This document shows, in pieces, positions 40,573-50,065 of a stretch of 64,000 nt of DNA (its first letter is position 1; each line of letters begins with the position of its first letter). A model generated the notes under the pieces. That model worked only from the letters and a program-made list of their open reading frames with translations, was not told where the DNA came from and made no database searches. A program made the translations under genes and the position numbers. Source of the stretch: Halotia branconii CENA392 (lineage in GTDB: Bacteria; Cyanobacteriota; Cyanobacteriia; Cyanobacteriales; Nostocaceae); contig NZ_CP124543.1 in assembly GCF_029953635.1 (NCBI RefSeq), forward strand, positions 5,435,455 to 5,499,454. Reading direction: 5' to 3'.

Positions 40573-43023
40573 TTAGCCAGCATTAGCTAACAATAACTCT
40601 CGTTTTTCTGAGCTTTGTATTCTCACTTGATTGTCATCATCAACATCAACAATAGCTGTATCGCCATCAATGATTTGCCCTGACAACATTGCTTCAGCCA
40701 GAGAATCTTCTAACAAGCGCATAATTGCCCGACGTAATGGTCTAGCACCATAACTTGGGCTATAGCCTTCTTGTACTACTAACTCTTTGAAGCGTTCTGT
40801 AACTTCTAAGATGATTCCTTTTTCCGTCAAGCGGCTAGAGACATCGCGGAGCATAATCTCAGCAATTTCTTTGACTTCATCTTTAGAAAGCTGAGTGAAG
40901 ACGATAATATCATCAAGACGGTTAAGAAACTCAGGACGGAAGTAAGCTTTAAGTTCTTCATTGACGAGGTTACGAATACGGTTGTAACTAGCATCGGCTT
41001 GAGTTTCAAAGTCGAAGCCTAAACCGCCGCCACCTTTTTCAATTACCTTAGAACCAATGTTGGAAGTCAAGATAATCATTGTGTTCTTAAAGTCAACTTT
41101 CCGACCTTTAGCATCGGTGACGTGTCCATCATCCAACATTTGCAGCAACATGTTGAAGACATCGGGGTGTGCTTTTTCGATTTCGTCGAATAGCAGCACT
41201 GTGTATGGTCTACGTCGCACAGCTTCGGTTAGTTGTCCGCCTTCGTCATATCCGACGTAGCCAGGAGGTGAACCAATCAACTTGGAGACAGTATGGCTTT
41301 CCATGTATTCGGACATATCTAGCCGAATCATCGCTTCTTCAGCACCAAAGAAGTAAGCGGCTAATGCCTTCGCTAATTCTGTCTTACCAACTCCGGTGGG
41401 GCCTGAGAAGATAAAGCTGGCAATGGGGCGGTTGGGGTTCTTTAAGCCAACTCTGGCACGACGAATGGCACGAGAGACGGCTGTAACCGCTTGTTCTTGG
41501 CCAATTAACCGCTGATGCAATGTGTCTTCTAGATGTAACAGCAATTCTGACTCAGATTCAGTGAGTTTATTAACTGGTACACCAGTCCACGAAGCCACGA
41601 TTTGAGCAATGTCTTCTTCGTCAACAACAGGTTTGTTGATAGTTTGCTCAGTTTGTTCGGCTTGCAGATCTGCTTCGAGTTTTAATTCTTCGTCACGCAG
41701 TTCTCCGGCTTTATCGAAATTTTGGAGTCTAACTGCTTCTTGCTTGGCTTTAGTAACACCAATCAACTGACGCTTCAGTTCTTTGTTGCTAGAAATCTGA
41801 GAGTTCCGCAAATGAACGCGAGAACCAGCTTCATCAATCAAATCGATTGCTTTATCTGGTAAAAAGCGATCGCTAATATAACGATCTGACAACTGCGCTG
41901 CTGCGACAACAGCCGCATCAGAAATTTCTACTTTGTGGTGCTGCTCGTAAGCTCCACGCAAACCGTAGAGAATATCGATAGTTTCCTCTACAGAAGGTTC
42001 ACCAACCATAATCGGTTGGAAACGTCGCTCTAAAGCTGCATCACGCTCAATGTGCTGACGATATTCATCCAAGGTGGTAGCACCGATGCACTGGAGTTCA
42101 CCTCTAGCCAAGGCAGGTTTAAGGATGTTAGCAGCATCTAAGCCGCCTTCTGTGCCACCAGCACCAACTAAGGTATGAATTTCATCAATTACTAGGATGA
42201 TGTTGCCCGCCGAACGGACTTCTTCCACGATTTTCTTGATGCGTTCTTCAAAGTCGCCCCGGAAGCGAGTTCCTGAAACTAACGACCCCATATCCAGGCT
42301 GATGACTTGCTTATCTTGCAAAGTTTCCGGGACATCCTGATTAGCAATGCGTTGAGCTAGACCTTCTGCGATCGCAGTTTTACCAACTCCTGGTTCTCCA
42401 ATCAATACTGGGTTATTCTTGGTGCGGCGACCAAGAATTTGGATAGCGCGCTCAATTTCTTTTTGACGACCAACTACAGGGTCAAGTTTACCTTCTTGGG
42501 CTAAATTGGTGAGATTTCTGCCAAATTCCTCTGTAGTTGATGCTTTGGTACGTCTTGGGCTGCTGTTACCACCTACAACCACTGTGGCATCATCACCTAA
42601 ACGGCGAACTACAGCAGTGCGGACACTCTTAAGGTCAACCCCTAGATTTTGTAGCACTTTGGCGGCGACACCTTCACCAGCCTCGGTCAATCCCAAGAGT
42701 AAGTGTTCAGTGTTGATGTAGTTGTGACCAAGACTATTAGCTTCTCTAAATGATTGCTCAAATAGGCTTTTCACCTTGGGGGTAAAAGGAATTTCTGGTG
42801 GTACAAAACCAGAACCTCTACCGATAATTTTTTCGACTTCGCGACGTGCTTCTTTGAGAGTAACGCCCAAATCGTTCAGCACTTTAGCAGCAACCCCAGT
42901 TCCTTCTCCAATTAATCCCAGGAGAATTTGTTCAGTTCCTACAAAGTTGTGTCCTAGACGACGGGCTTCCTCCTGAGCTAGCATAATTACTTTAATTGCT
43001 TCGGAAGTGAAGTGTTCAAACAT
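40573..43023 (-). CDS. clpC: ClpC, Hsp100 ATPase of the Clp protease
   Basis: AAA+ unfoldase that feeds proteins to the ClpP/ClpR protease. 816 aa. Two N-terminal Clp-N repeats (MFEHFTSEAIKVIMLAQEEA and FTPKVKSLFEQSFREANSLG), first ATPase domain with Walker A GEPGVGKTAIAEGL and Walker B VIDEIHTLVGAG, UVR-type middle domain (LQNFDKAGELRDEELKLEAD), and second ATPase domain GPTGVGKTELAKALAAYFFG with DMSEYMESHTVSKLIGSPPG. C-terminal ALRRAI-type sensor region and tail follow. All ATPase motifs are intact. It is monocistronic by its own terminator and by the gap upstream. In cyanobacteria ClpC is essential. Confidence 0.97.
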   Translation of the reverse strand: MFEHFTSEAIKVIMLAQEEARRLGHNFVGTEQILLGLIGEGTGVAAKVLNDLGVTLKEARREVEKIIGRGSGFVPPEIPFTPKVKSLFEQSFREANSLGHNYINTEHLLLGLTEAGEGVAAKVLQNLGVDLKSVRTAVVRRLGDDATVVVGGNSSPRRTKASTTEEFGRNLTNLAQEGKLDPVVGRQKEIERAIQILGRRTKNNPVLIGEPGVGKTAIAEGLAQRIANQDVPETLQDKQVISLDMGSLVSGTRFRGDFEERIKKIVEEVRSAGNIILVIDEIHTLVGAGGTEGGLDAANILKPALARGELQCIGATTLDEYRQHIERDAALERRFQPIMVGEPSVEETIDILYGLRGAYEQHHKVEISDAAVVAAAQLSDRYISDRFLPDKAIDLIDEAGSRVHLRNSQISSNKELKRQLIGVTKAKQEAVRLQNFDKAGELRDEELKLEADLQAEQTEQTINKPVVDEEDIAQIVASWTGVPVNKLTESESELLLHLEDTLHQRLIGQEQAVTAVSRAIRRARVGLKNPNRPIASFIFSGPTGVGKTELAKALAAYFFGAEEAMIRLDMSEYMESHTVSKLIGSPPGYVGYDEGGQLTEAVRRRPYTVLLFDEIEKAHPDVFNMLLQMLDDGHVTDAKGRKVDFKNTMIILTSNIGSKVIEKGGGGLGFDFETQADASYNRIRNLVNEELKAYFRPEFLNRLDDIIVFTQLSKDEVKEIAEIMLRDVSSRLTEKGIILEVTERFKELVVQEGYSPSYGARPLRRAIMRLLEDSLAEAMLSGQIIDGDTAIVDVDDDNQVRIQSSEKRELLLANAG

Positions 43024-43254
43024 AGCGGGTTATTGCTCCCTTGCTGCTTGGACTTGGGTGAGTTAAGGTTCACCCTCATTTAAACTTTTTTGTATTTTCT
43101 TAGAAATAATGTATCTTTATTTAAAGTTGACTGGCAGTGGTGAGAGCCGTATGAGCTAAGGTGTGGTTGCCGTCATGACTCAATTATGGCGCTATAGACA
43201 AGTTTCTACCTCTGAATTTGGGATGAATTAACAACCTAGCCAAAGGTATAAAAT

Positions 43255-43551
43255 ATGACTGAACCGCACAGAAGTAAAGATCAACAACATCCACTTTACA
43301 ACCGCGATCGCCCCTCTATTGATATTTTACTCGCTCAACAGCCGACAGAATATAATTTGGCGGAATTGGCTAGGCTACGAGTTCGCTATCAAGGCTTTCC
43401 AGGCGCGAGAGATATTCAAAAAGATTTAGACAAAGTCTTACAGCAATGGGGTTTAACGGAAGCCGAACTTTTTGAGAAAACGCGCCAACTCCATAGTATT
43501 GGGGGAATTTATCAAAGTCGAGGCAAAAAAGAAGAGCAAGATTGGAATTAA
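43255..43551 (+). CDS. DUF3288 family protein
   Basis: 98-aa cyanobacterial protein. The block DRPSIDILLAQQPTEYNLAE with LRVRYQGFPGARDIQKDLDK and LQQWGLTEAELFEKTRQLHS is the DUF3288 pattern. It is soluble, charged and mostly helical, with no motif suggesting catalysis. It stands divergent from clpC and opposite to ispH, with only repeats around it. Function unknown. Confidence 0.85.
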   Translation: MTEPHRSKDQQHPLYNRDRPSIDILLAQQPTEYNLAELARLRVRYQGFPGARDIQKDLDKVLQQWGLTEAELFEKTRQLHSIGGIYQSRGKKEEQDWN

Positions 43552-43649
43552 TTGTTGGGCATGGGGCAGAAGAGGCAAGGGGGAACGGGGCAGGGTGCAG
43601 AGGGGATTAGAGAGAGAATACCTTGAATTTGTAATATAATCCTTCTTCC

Positions 43650-43772
43650 TACTACTTTGTCACATCAACTTTGCAAAGTTAATGTGAAAAAGTCCAGTTC
43701 TTTTCTCCCCCTGCTTCCCCTGCTTCCCCTGCCTGCCTCCACCTGTCATTTTTGGGTTGACAAACCACTACT
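43650..43772. mobile_element. Family B miniature element, copy B2
   Basis: About 123 bp, minus orientation: begins TACTACTTTGTCACATC, contains the shared AGTCCAGTTCTTTTCTCCCC, a CCTGCTTCCC run and CACCTGTCATTTTTGGGTTG, ends GACAAACCACTACT. Matches 47970-48090 and 54681-54780. Confidence 0.85.
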
Positions 43773-43971
43773 CCCTGCTCCTCCACGTTTTCTGCGGTTT
43801 ATTTTTTCGTTACTTATGCGTAAGTCATAACACAAAAAAATGTGCGAAATTTGATTTATATTTGCTATTTTATATATAATCTTTAGCTTTAAACACTATT
43901 AACAAAGCAGCCACTCGATTAGTTGCTATATATAGATAAAAATTTTGGATTTAGGCTTGTTAAGTACAAAT

Positions 43972-43999
43972 AAAAAAAGGTTTGGCAGTGAGCCAAACC
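43972..43999 (-). terminator. Minus-strand intrinsic terminator
   Basis: On the minus strand GGTTTGGC/GCCAAACC (perfect 8-bp stem, 5-base loop) is followed by seven T. There is no protein gene within 800 bases upstream on that strand. Confidence 0.75.
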
Positions 44000-44190
44000 C
44001 TTCTATAAATCCAGTGCATAACAACATCCCGTATTAATTTACCTATTATTTGAGTGATTGGTCATCTTCCTTTAGGATGTGTCTAAATCTAATAAAAGCT
44101 GATAAAGAATAATTGCAGTATAATTAAATACATTTATTTAAAAACCATATATCACAATACCTTCGCTAAAGTGAAAAAAGCCCTGATTCG

Positions 44191-44255
44191 TAGATTGGGT
44201 TGAGGTACGAAACCCAACAAATACGTTGGGTTTTGCTTCGTTCAACCCAACCTAT
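44191..44255. repeat. Dispersed AACCCAAC palindrome
   Basis: TAGATTGGGTTGAGGTACGA ... AACCCAACAAATACGTTGGGTT ... TCAACCCAACC: nested inverted repeats of the kind scattered in many cyanobacterial genomes. A fragment of the same type occurs at 18864-18891. Confidence 0.8.
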
Positions 44256-44354
44256 AAAAAAATGGCAAAGGTATTTATATCAAGAACTCTAGAAGCTCAA
44301 AGTGTTGCTGTAAGCACTATAATTTCCTATATCACAATAGTACTTCGGCTAGAT

Positions 44355-44390
44355 AGACAAAATAAAAGACGGGTTTTATCCCGTCTAAAT
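44355..44390 (-). terminator. Minus-strand intrinsic terminator
   Basis: AGACGGG/CCCGTCT perfect 7-bp stem with a 6-base loop; on the minus strand it is followed by TTTTATTTTG. Confidence 0.6.
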
Positions 44391-44592
44391 AGCTTGAAAG
44401 TGGCAATACACCTTTAAATCTCTTAAAAGAGGACGAATCAAATTTATAGGTTGGTAAGAAGAGCAGATCATAAAAACAATTATAATGGCGATTTATGTCG
44501 CACGAATTGTTTTAATTATGCTCAATCTTAGTAATTTTAACAAATATATCGTATAGACATTTTTAAAATCTGCCAAAATGCCAAAAATTTAT

Positions 44593-44622
44593 AATAAAAA
44601 AGACGGGTTTAAATCCCGCCAA
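44593..44622 (-). terminator. Minus-strand intrinsic terminator downstream of ispH
   Basis: On the minus strand GGCGGG pairs with CCCGTC (one G-U) over a 7-base loop, followed by TTTTTTATT. It lies about 210 bases after the ispH stop and may be its terminator. Confidence 0.6.
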
Positions 44623-44832
44623 AAATATAGCAAGTAAAAACATCCTGGTAATCTTTGTAATATATCAAAATTAGTTTTTGACTGCTTGCCGTTTTGGCAA
44701 ATAGTTACAAATACAACAAATGTTTTTACGTTCTAATTGGATTGTTGAAAAATGAAACCTATTTAAAGCATTAATTTTAGATACATAGAGGCGATTAAGA
44801 GGAATTGGCGAAAGAACCGTTCCCCTAGATTT

Positions 44833-46032
44833 TCACACCATCGCCTTCAGTATAAAAATCTTTTTGATTACATCTTCTACTACTTTATCTGGTGTAGAAG
44901 CGCCAGAAGTAATACCCACAACAATTTCGCCATTTGGCAACCAATTATCTGTAATCGCTAAATCACCGTTTAATTGCCGATGTTCAATAGATTTTTCTGA
45001 TTTAATTCTCTCTACACTGTCGATGTGATATGAAGGAAGTTGACGTTCAGCAGCGATTTGTTGCAATTGAGTGGTATTTGATGAGTTAAACCCACCAATT
45101 ACGATCATCAAATCCATATCATGCTGTACTAAATCCAACATGGCATCTTGTCGTTCTTGAGTCGCATCACAGATAGTATTAAAACTTTGGAAGTGCTGAT
45201 TTAACTCAGTAGGCCCATACTTTTGCAGCATTGTATGCTCAAACAGCTTGCCAATCTGTTCAGTGTCACCTTTGAGCATTGTAGTTTGGTTAGCAATACC
45301 AACTCGCTCTAAATCTTTGTCTGGGTCGAATCCTGGGGAACAAGCTTTAGCAAATTTTTGCAGAAATTCATCACGGTTTCCACCATTGAGAATATAGTTA
45401 GCTACATAATTTGCTTCTGGCAAGTTTAGGACAATTAAATATTTGCCAGCAAAGGAACTAGTCGCAACAGTTTCTTCGTGCTTGTACTTTCCGTGAATAA
45501 TTGAAGTGTAGTCACCTTTTTTGTGTTTTTCGACTGTATTCCAAACTTTAGATACCCAAGGACAAGTAGTATCGACAATTTTGCAGCCTTTATCGTTGAG
45601 TATCTGCATTTCTTGGACACTAGCGCCAAAAGCAGGTAAAACGACTACATCACCAGTTTCGACAACAGAAAAGTCTTTGTGTCCTGTCGCAACTGGGATA
45701 AATCCTACTTGCATCTCCTGCATTCTTTGATTTACAGAAGGATTATGAATGATTTCATTGGTAATCCAGATGCGTTCTGTGGGGAAGTGCTTGCGAGTTT
45801 CGTAGGCCATGGCCACAGCACGTTCTACGCCCCAACAAAAACCAAAAGCTTGGGCTAGCCGGATTGTGACATTACCTTGTTGCAAAGTGTAATTGCGATC
45901 GCGAATTTCTTGAATTAAGTTACTTTGATATTCAGATTGCAGTTGGGTGGCAATTTCTGCTTGATGCCCAAATCCCTTTCGATTGTAATTTTCTGAATGT
46001 TGGAGTGTGCGCTTAAAAGCTTTTGTATCCAT
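44833..46032 (-). CDS. ispH: 4-hydroxy-3-methylbut-2-enyl diphosphate reductase
   Basis: Last enzyme of the MEP pathway, making IPP and DMAPP with a [4Fe-4S] cluster. 399 aa, the long form of cyanobacteria and plants. The three cluster cysteines are visible: AQAFGFCWGVERAVAMAYE, KGCKIVDTTCPWVSKVWNTV and NTICDATQERQDAMLDL. The catalytic EXXT/SxN regions follow: DLMIVIGGFNSSNTTQLQQI. C-terminal VVGITSGASTPDKVVEDVI is the family end. ATG 46032. About 210 bases after the stop is a minus-strand terminator. Confidence 0.97.
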   Translation of the reverse strand: MDTKAFKRTLQHSENYNRKGFGHQAEIATQLQSEYQSNLIQEIRDRNYTLQQGNVTIRLAQAFGFCWGVERAVAMAYETRKHFPTERIWITNEIIHNPSVNQRMQEMQVGFIPVATGHKDFSVVETGDVVVLPAFGASVQEMQILNDKGCKIVDTTCPWVSKVWNTVEKHKKGDYTSIIHGKYKHEETVATSSFAGKYLIVLNLPEANYVANYILNGGNRDEFLQKFAKACSPGFDPDKDLERVGIANQTTMLKGDTEQIGKLFEHTMLQKYGPTELNQHFQSFNTICDATQERQDAMLDLVQHDMDLMIVIGGFNSSNTTQLQQIAAERQLPSYHIDSVERIKSEKSIEHRQLNGDLAITDNWLPNGEIVVGITSGASTPDKVVEDVIKKIFILKAMV

Positions 46033-46190
46033 ATTGATGTTTTAATTTAAATCACTATTTTTCATTTTCTCATCTATTTCTGCAAGGAAGCTCATGGAAA
46101 AAAGACCACTAAAAGATCGCCACAACCGCCACAAAAGAGTACGTTTGTGTTTGTAACTTCCTGTTTGTGTGATGTGAAGTTTCCCGTTGC

Positions 46191-47690
46191 TTATTTAAAC
46201 CGACAGAATTTGCGATCGCTATCGTTCTCTGGATATTGCCAAGAATAAGCAAAATGGCTCACTCCCTTCAGTTGGGGAGCAAATTTACGTAGGGCTTGCA
46301 TTTGTGCTTCGAGGGATGGACGATTACTAACTGAGCCACCCCATTTACCAGCTAAAGCAGGAATTACTTGGGTATTTGATGGTGCTATGCTCAAAACCCT
46401 TTGCACTTGTTCTGTAATACAATTCACGTTATTGCAGGTTGCATAGGCCATAGGATGCCATTCCAAGTCAGTAGGAAACCTATCCCAAGGTTGCAAGCGT
46501 GAATCATAGCCTTGTCCTACTGTTTGATTGCCACCAGGAAAAAACACTACTCCCGATGAAATATTTAGCTGTTTAGCTGGGTAACTCGCTAAAGCTACAA
46601 AATCCAAGATACCTTGCATGGCGTGGGCAACTGCCAGCAACCACAATTCCGATTGTAAAAGTGGTTGTCTGTCTCTAGGAGAAAGAATTGACTTTTGCCT
46701 TGGTGGTAGAATGCGGCCTTGCCACATCGGCTCACCTTCTTGGGGATAAAGTTTATCAACTTGAGCTATATCTCCTGCGGTTACATATCCCTTACTTAAA
46801 AAACGCCGAATTAACTCCAGTCCTTTGTAGTTTTGTGCCCGGCGAAATAAAGCTTCTTGGGTGGACTGACTAAAGATCCATAGATCTGAAACTTTGGTGG
46901 CTATAGAATCACTTCCTGCTTGCCTGGGATAACGTACATAATCAAATAGCAAACCATCCGGGCGACGGCGTAATACTTCTTGTACCATCTGGAAGTAGTC
47001 ACGTTTTGCTTGGGGATTATAAGGGTCAATAAATACTTGAGAGCCATTATCTACTACATATAAGCTTGTTTGACCTTTACCATTACGGGCGATCGCTCCT
47101 TCTCGATCTTGACGCTGAGCGTAGGTATAGCCAAAATTTGTAGTAAACATCCAGGAATAGACTTTTAAACCACGTTGATGTCCTTTTTGAATCGCTATGG
47201 CCAGGAGATCAACATTTTCTGAACCTGAAGTACGAATTACTGAAGGCCAAACCGTAGGGTTAGCTACTGCTGGTAATAATACCTGCCCGTCATAAAATAC
47301 TTCTAAATAAACTTGGTTATAACCACGGTTAACAATCCGATCCATAATGTAGTCGAGTGTTCCCGGACGAATATCACAGGGATATAAGCGTAACCAGAGC
47401 GCTTGAGTTTGTGGCCAGGTACGACTACGACAACTCTGCAATTCTTGGGCGTGTTGTTGTACTAATTGCTGGTAGCGGTTTTGAGCATCTTGATTGCCTT
47501 TAAAAGCTGACAAACGTAAGTTTTCTTTAGCTTTTACTGCCGCTGTTGATAATTGGCAATACTTTGTTACTTGTGCCTGTGCTGGCTGACTCCCAAAGTT
47601 AGGAATCAAGAAACTACTGCTGAAAATGGCAGCGAACAGACGTTGACAAAATAATTTTGATTTTACAGAGTTCAAAGGACGGTTAGACAT
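46191..47690 (-). CDS. GH10-like (DUF4015/GHL-type) exported protein
   Basis: About 499 aa from ATG 47690 (SNRPLNSVKSKLFCQRLFAA); a start five codons earlier is possible. A signal peptide (LFAAIFSSSFLIPNFGSQPAQA) leads to a helical linker and a glycoside-hydrolase TIM-barrel: TLDYIMDRIVNRGYNQVYLE, RGLKVYSWMFTTNFGYTYAQ, RRRPDGLLFDYVRYPR (likely catalytic Asp), VALASYPAKQLNISSGV and HPMAYATCNN. It is related to but distinct from the GHL10 protein at 10065. Both are predicted to work on sugar polymers outside the cytoplasm, possibly peptidoglycan or exopolysaccharide. Substrate unknown. Confidence 0.8.
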   Translation of the reverse strand: MSNRPLNSVKSKLFCQRLFAAIFSSSFLIPNFGSQPAQAQVTKYCQLSTAAVKAKENLRLSAFKGNQDAQNRYQQLVQQHAQELQSCRSRTWPQTQALWLRLYPCDIRPGTLDYIMDRIVNRGYNQVYLEVFYDGQVLLPAVANPTVWPSVIRTSGSENVDLLAIAIQKGHQRGLKVYSWMFTTNFGYTYAQRQDREGAIARNGKGQTSLYVVDNGSQVFIDPYNPQAKRDYFQMVQEVLRRRPDGLLFDYVRYPRQAGSDSIATKVSDLWIFSQSTQEALFRRAQNYKGLELIRRFLSKGYVTAGDIAQVDKLYPQEGEPMWQGRILPPRQKSILSPRDRQPLLQSELWLLAVAHAMQGILDFVALASYPAKQLNISSGVVFFPGGNQTVGQGYDSRLQPWDRFPTDLEWHPMAYATCNNVNCITEQVQRVLSIAPSNTQVIPALAGKWGGSVSNRPSLEAQMQALRKFAPQLKGVSHFAYSWQYPENDSDRKFCRFK

Positions 47691-48196
47691 ACCCATAAAT
47701 AACAAGACAAATCAATTATCAACCCCAATTCCAAGACTGAAAGTGACATGTATCAAAAACTTATTCCAGAAATAGCGGTTTGAAGCTTACTTTTTTGAGA
47801 CTCCTAAACTGCTATTTCTGTTGCCTAATTTTTTATTTAAAGTAACAGTAAATTTATTTGATGTAGCGGTTTTATATGGATGAGATATACCACTCTAGCT
47901 CCTAATCCCTAGTTCCTAGTACCGCAAGGCAAAATTAAAAATAAAAATTAAAAATGAACACAGAATGGGTAGTGGTCTGTCAACCCAAAAATGACAGGTG
48001 GAGGCAGGCAGAGGAAGCAGGGGAAGCAGGGGGAGAAAAGAACTGGACTTTTTCACATTAACCCAGCAAAATTATCTTGACAGAGTAGTAGTTTATTTTT
48101 GCTGAACTGTATTAGCCCCTTTTACTTACCAGAGTAGTCAAGAGTATAAAATTTTTAACTCTTGACTGATGACTCTGAAAATTAGATAGTGTGTAG
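47691..48196. other. Gap with family B element between two genes
   Basis: Contains family B copy B3 (47970-48090) and a hairpin AGTCAAGAGT/ACTCTTGACT at 48136-48167 near the psb27 stop without a U-run. No gene is seen. Confidence 0.5.
47970..48090. mobile_element. Family B miniature element, copy B3
   Basis: 121 bp, TAGTGGTCTGTCAACCC to TTGACAGAGTAGTA, with interior ATGACAGGTGGAGGCAGGCA, GCAGGGGAAGCAGGGGGAG and AACTGGACTTTTTCACATTA shared with B2 and B4. Confidence 0.85.
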
Positions 48197-48595
48197 TTAA
48201 CCTCCACGCTTTAGTGCCGCTTCTACCTGTCTTAATTCCTGCTGTAGACGATTTTTCAGTTTTTCTGGGATGGGTCGATTTGGGTAAGAACTGTAGTGTC
48301 CTGCTAGAGAATTGAGGGCTGTTCGCATAGTTGTAAACGAACTTAGACCGGAGACAGAGTTAGTCCGCTGGTAACGAGCTGAAAAGTCATTAATTTTTTG
48401 ACGTGTTTCTGCTTGAATTTCTGCTCTGTTTGGTGAATCTTCTGGTATTTCTAAGGCTTGTTTCATGATATTGACTACAGCCAAGGTGTCTTGGCGATAA
48501 TCTCCTGTCAAATTATCCGGACTGCCATTACAACCCACTAAGCCGATGGCTAAAACCAAAACTAGGGCAAGCAGACGCGACCAATAGCGTTTCAT
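48197..48595 (-). CDS. psb27: Photosystem II assembly lipoprotein Psb27
   Basis: Thylakoid-lumen lipoprotein that binds CP43 and assists assembly of the oxygen-evolving cluster. 132 aa from ATG 48595 (KRYWSRLLALVLVLAIGLVGC, lipobox LVGC); a longer start is two codons earlier. After the lipidated Cys the four-helix bundle follows: YRQDTLAVVNIMKQALEIPE, AEIQAETRQKINDFSARYQR, SFTTMRTALNSLAGHYSSYP and KLKNRLQQELRQVEAALKRG. All four helices and the length match the family. It stands alone, in the same direction as cofH but 160 bp away. Confidence 0.95.
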   Translation of the reverse strand: MKRYWSRLLALVLVLAIGLVGCNGSPDNLTGDYRQDTLAVVNIMKQALEIPEDSPNRAEIQAETRQKINDFSARYQRTNSVSGLSSFTTMRTALNSLAGHYSSYPNRPIPEKLKNRLQQELRQVEAALKRGG

Positions 48596-48753
48596 ATCCA
48601 TTAATTTGCAACAATACGTAAATCAACGTCCATCCTATCCTGGAATGGTATCTTGGGGATCATATAGAAAGGATGAAAAACTATTGGGTATGGGGCATGG
48701 GGCATTGTTTCTCTGTTCAGTGTCTCTATAAAGGACGGATTACTATACTTAGT

Positions 48754-49887
48754 TCAGATTTTTTGATAGAGAGTATCTCTTTGTTGGTAAGGTCGTTTTA
48801 AAGAAGCGATCGCTGTTTGCAAAGTTTCCACTTCCATACAAGTACCACCAACAGCACCTGCCATTGTGGTAATGTGTTCTTCCATCAATGTGCCACCAAG
48901 ATCATTACAACCCCAAGTTAAAGCTTCCGTCGCCCCAGTTAACCCCAGCTTTACCCAACTCGGCTGATGGTTAGGAATGTAATTTCCTAAAAAAATCCGT
49001 GCTACAGCCCCTAGTAATAGTGCATCAGTCAAAACTGGTTGATCGCGTCCGACTTTACGGCGTAAGGATTTAGGCGCTTCTTGTCCAACAAAAGGTAATA
49101 AAATAAACTCAGTAATAGAAGCCGGATATCTTTGATTAATGGTATTTTGTTGGAGTGATCGCAATTTTTCCAAATGTCCAATTTGCTGTTCTGGGGTTTC
49201 AATATGCCCTGATAGCATAGTGCTAGTAGTATATAAACCTAATTTATGAGCTGTGCTGACGATTTCTAACCAAGTAACTGTGTCAATCTTCTCTGGACAT
49301 AGTACTCGTCGGACTTGATCATCTAATACTTCTGCTGCTGTTCCTGGCATTGAATTAACACCAGTATCTCGTAAAGCACTAATCACATCTGCATACTTAA
49401 GTCCGTCAATTCTGGCGATAAATTGAACTTCTTGGGGAGAGAAAGCATGTAAATGTATCTGGGGAAATTCCTGTTTGATGGTTTCTACCAACTTCAGGTA
49501 ATATGACAAAGACTTACCGTTAATCTGCGCTTGGGGATTTAATCCTCCTTGCATACAGATTTCAGTTGCACCACGCTTAACTGCATCTTGGGATTTTTCT
49601 ATAATTTGTGTCCAATCTAACCAGTAAGCCCCATCATCCCCATCATCCCGGCGGAAAGCACAAAAACTACAATGCTGCTCACAGATGTTAGTAAAGTTAA
49701 TATTACGGTTAATAATGTAGGTGACAATATCACCTGCTTGAGCTTGACGGAGTTTATCAGCTGTAGCACGAATTGCAGCGATCGCCTCTGGCTGAGTTTG
49801 TTTTAACAATACCACTCCCTCAGCAGCAGATAAATCGTACCCCATCAGGGCGCGGTCAAGAATATGATCAACAGTTATGGTAGGCAC
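48754..49887 (-). CDS. cofH: FO synthase subunit CofH (radical SAM)
   Basis: Radical SAM enzyme that with CofG makes 7,8-didemethyl-8-hydroxy-5-deazariboflavin, the chromophore of some DNA photolyases and core of F420. 377 aa. The [4Fe-4S] site is CEQHCSFCAFRRDDGD. Other blocks are AVKRGATEICMQGGLNPQAQ, HAFSPQEVQFIARIDGL, DVISALRDTGVNSMPGTAAE and GAVGGTCMEVETLQ. CofG is not in the window. In cyanobacteria the product mainly serves photolyase. Start ATG 49887. Confidence 0.94.
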   Translation of the reverse strand: MPTITVDHILDRALMGYDLSAAEGVVLLKQTQPEAIAAIRATADKLRQAQAGDIVTYIINRNINFTNICEQHCSFCAFRRDDGDDGAYWLDWTQIIEKSQDAVKRGATEICMQGGLNPQAQINGKSLSYYLKLVETIKQEFPQIHLHAFSPQEVQFIARIDGLKYADVISALRDTGVNSMPGTAAEVLDDQVRRVLCPEKIDTVTWLEIVSTAHKLGLYTTSTMLSGHIETPEQQIGHLEKLRSLQQNTINQRYPASITEFILLPFVGQEAPKSLRRKVGRDQPVLTDALLLGAVARIFLGNYIPNHQPSWVKLGLTGATEALTWGCNDLGGTLMEEHITTMAGAVGGTCMEVETLQTAIASLKRPYQQRDTLYQKI

Positions 49888-50065
49888 AGTTTAACTTAGA
49901 TATAAAACACTTATCTTAATTTTTGCATTAGATTTCTTGCATAAATACTTTTTAAAAGCTCACGCAAAGGCGCAAAGGCAAGGCAGCGCGTTGGGCGGGT
50001 TCCCCGACTTGTAGCGACTGCCGTGCAAAGGCACAAGTAAGAGTACTAAATAAGGTAGGAGGGTG

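Larger units (their letters stand above)
43552..44832. other. 1.28-kb non-coding stretch with three minus-strand terminators
   Basis: Holds a family B element (43650-43772), three hairpin terminators facing left (43972-43999, 44355-44390, 44593-44622) and a dispersed AACCCAAC palindrome (44191-44255). Two long reading frames cross the palindrome and are not credible. After ispH the minus strand thus passes three terminators with no protein gene between, so it may carry small RNAs. Confidence 0.5.

Noticed and set aside
44226..44417. 63-aa reading frame after ispH
   Set aside because: It begins inside the AACCCAAC palindrome and ends through a terminator hairpin; the composition is not protein-like.
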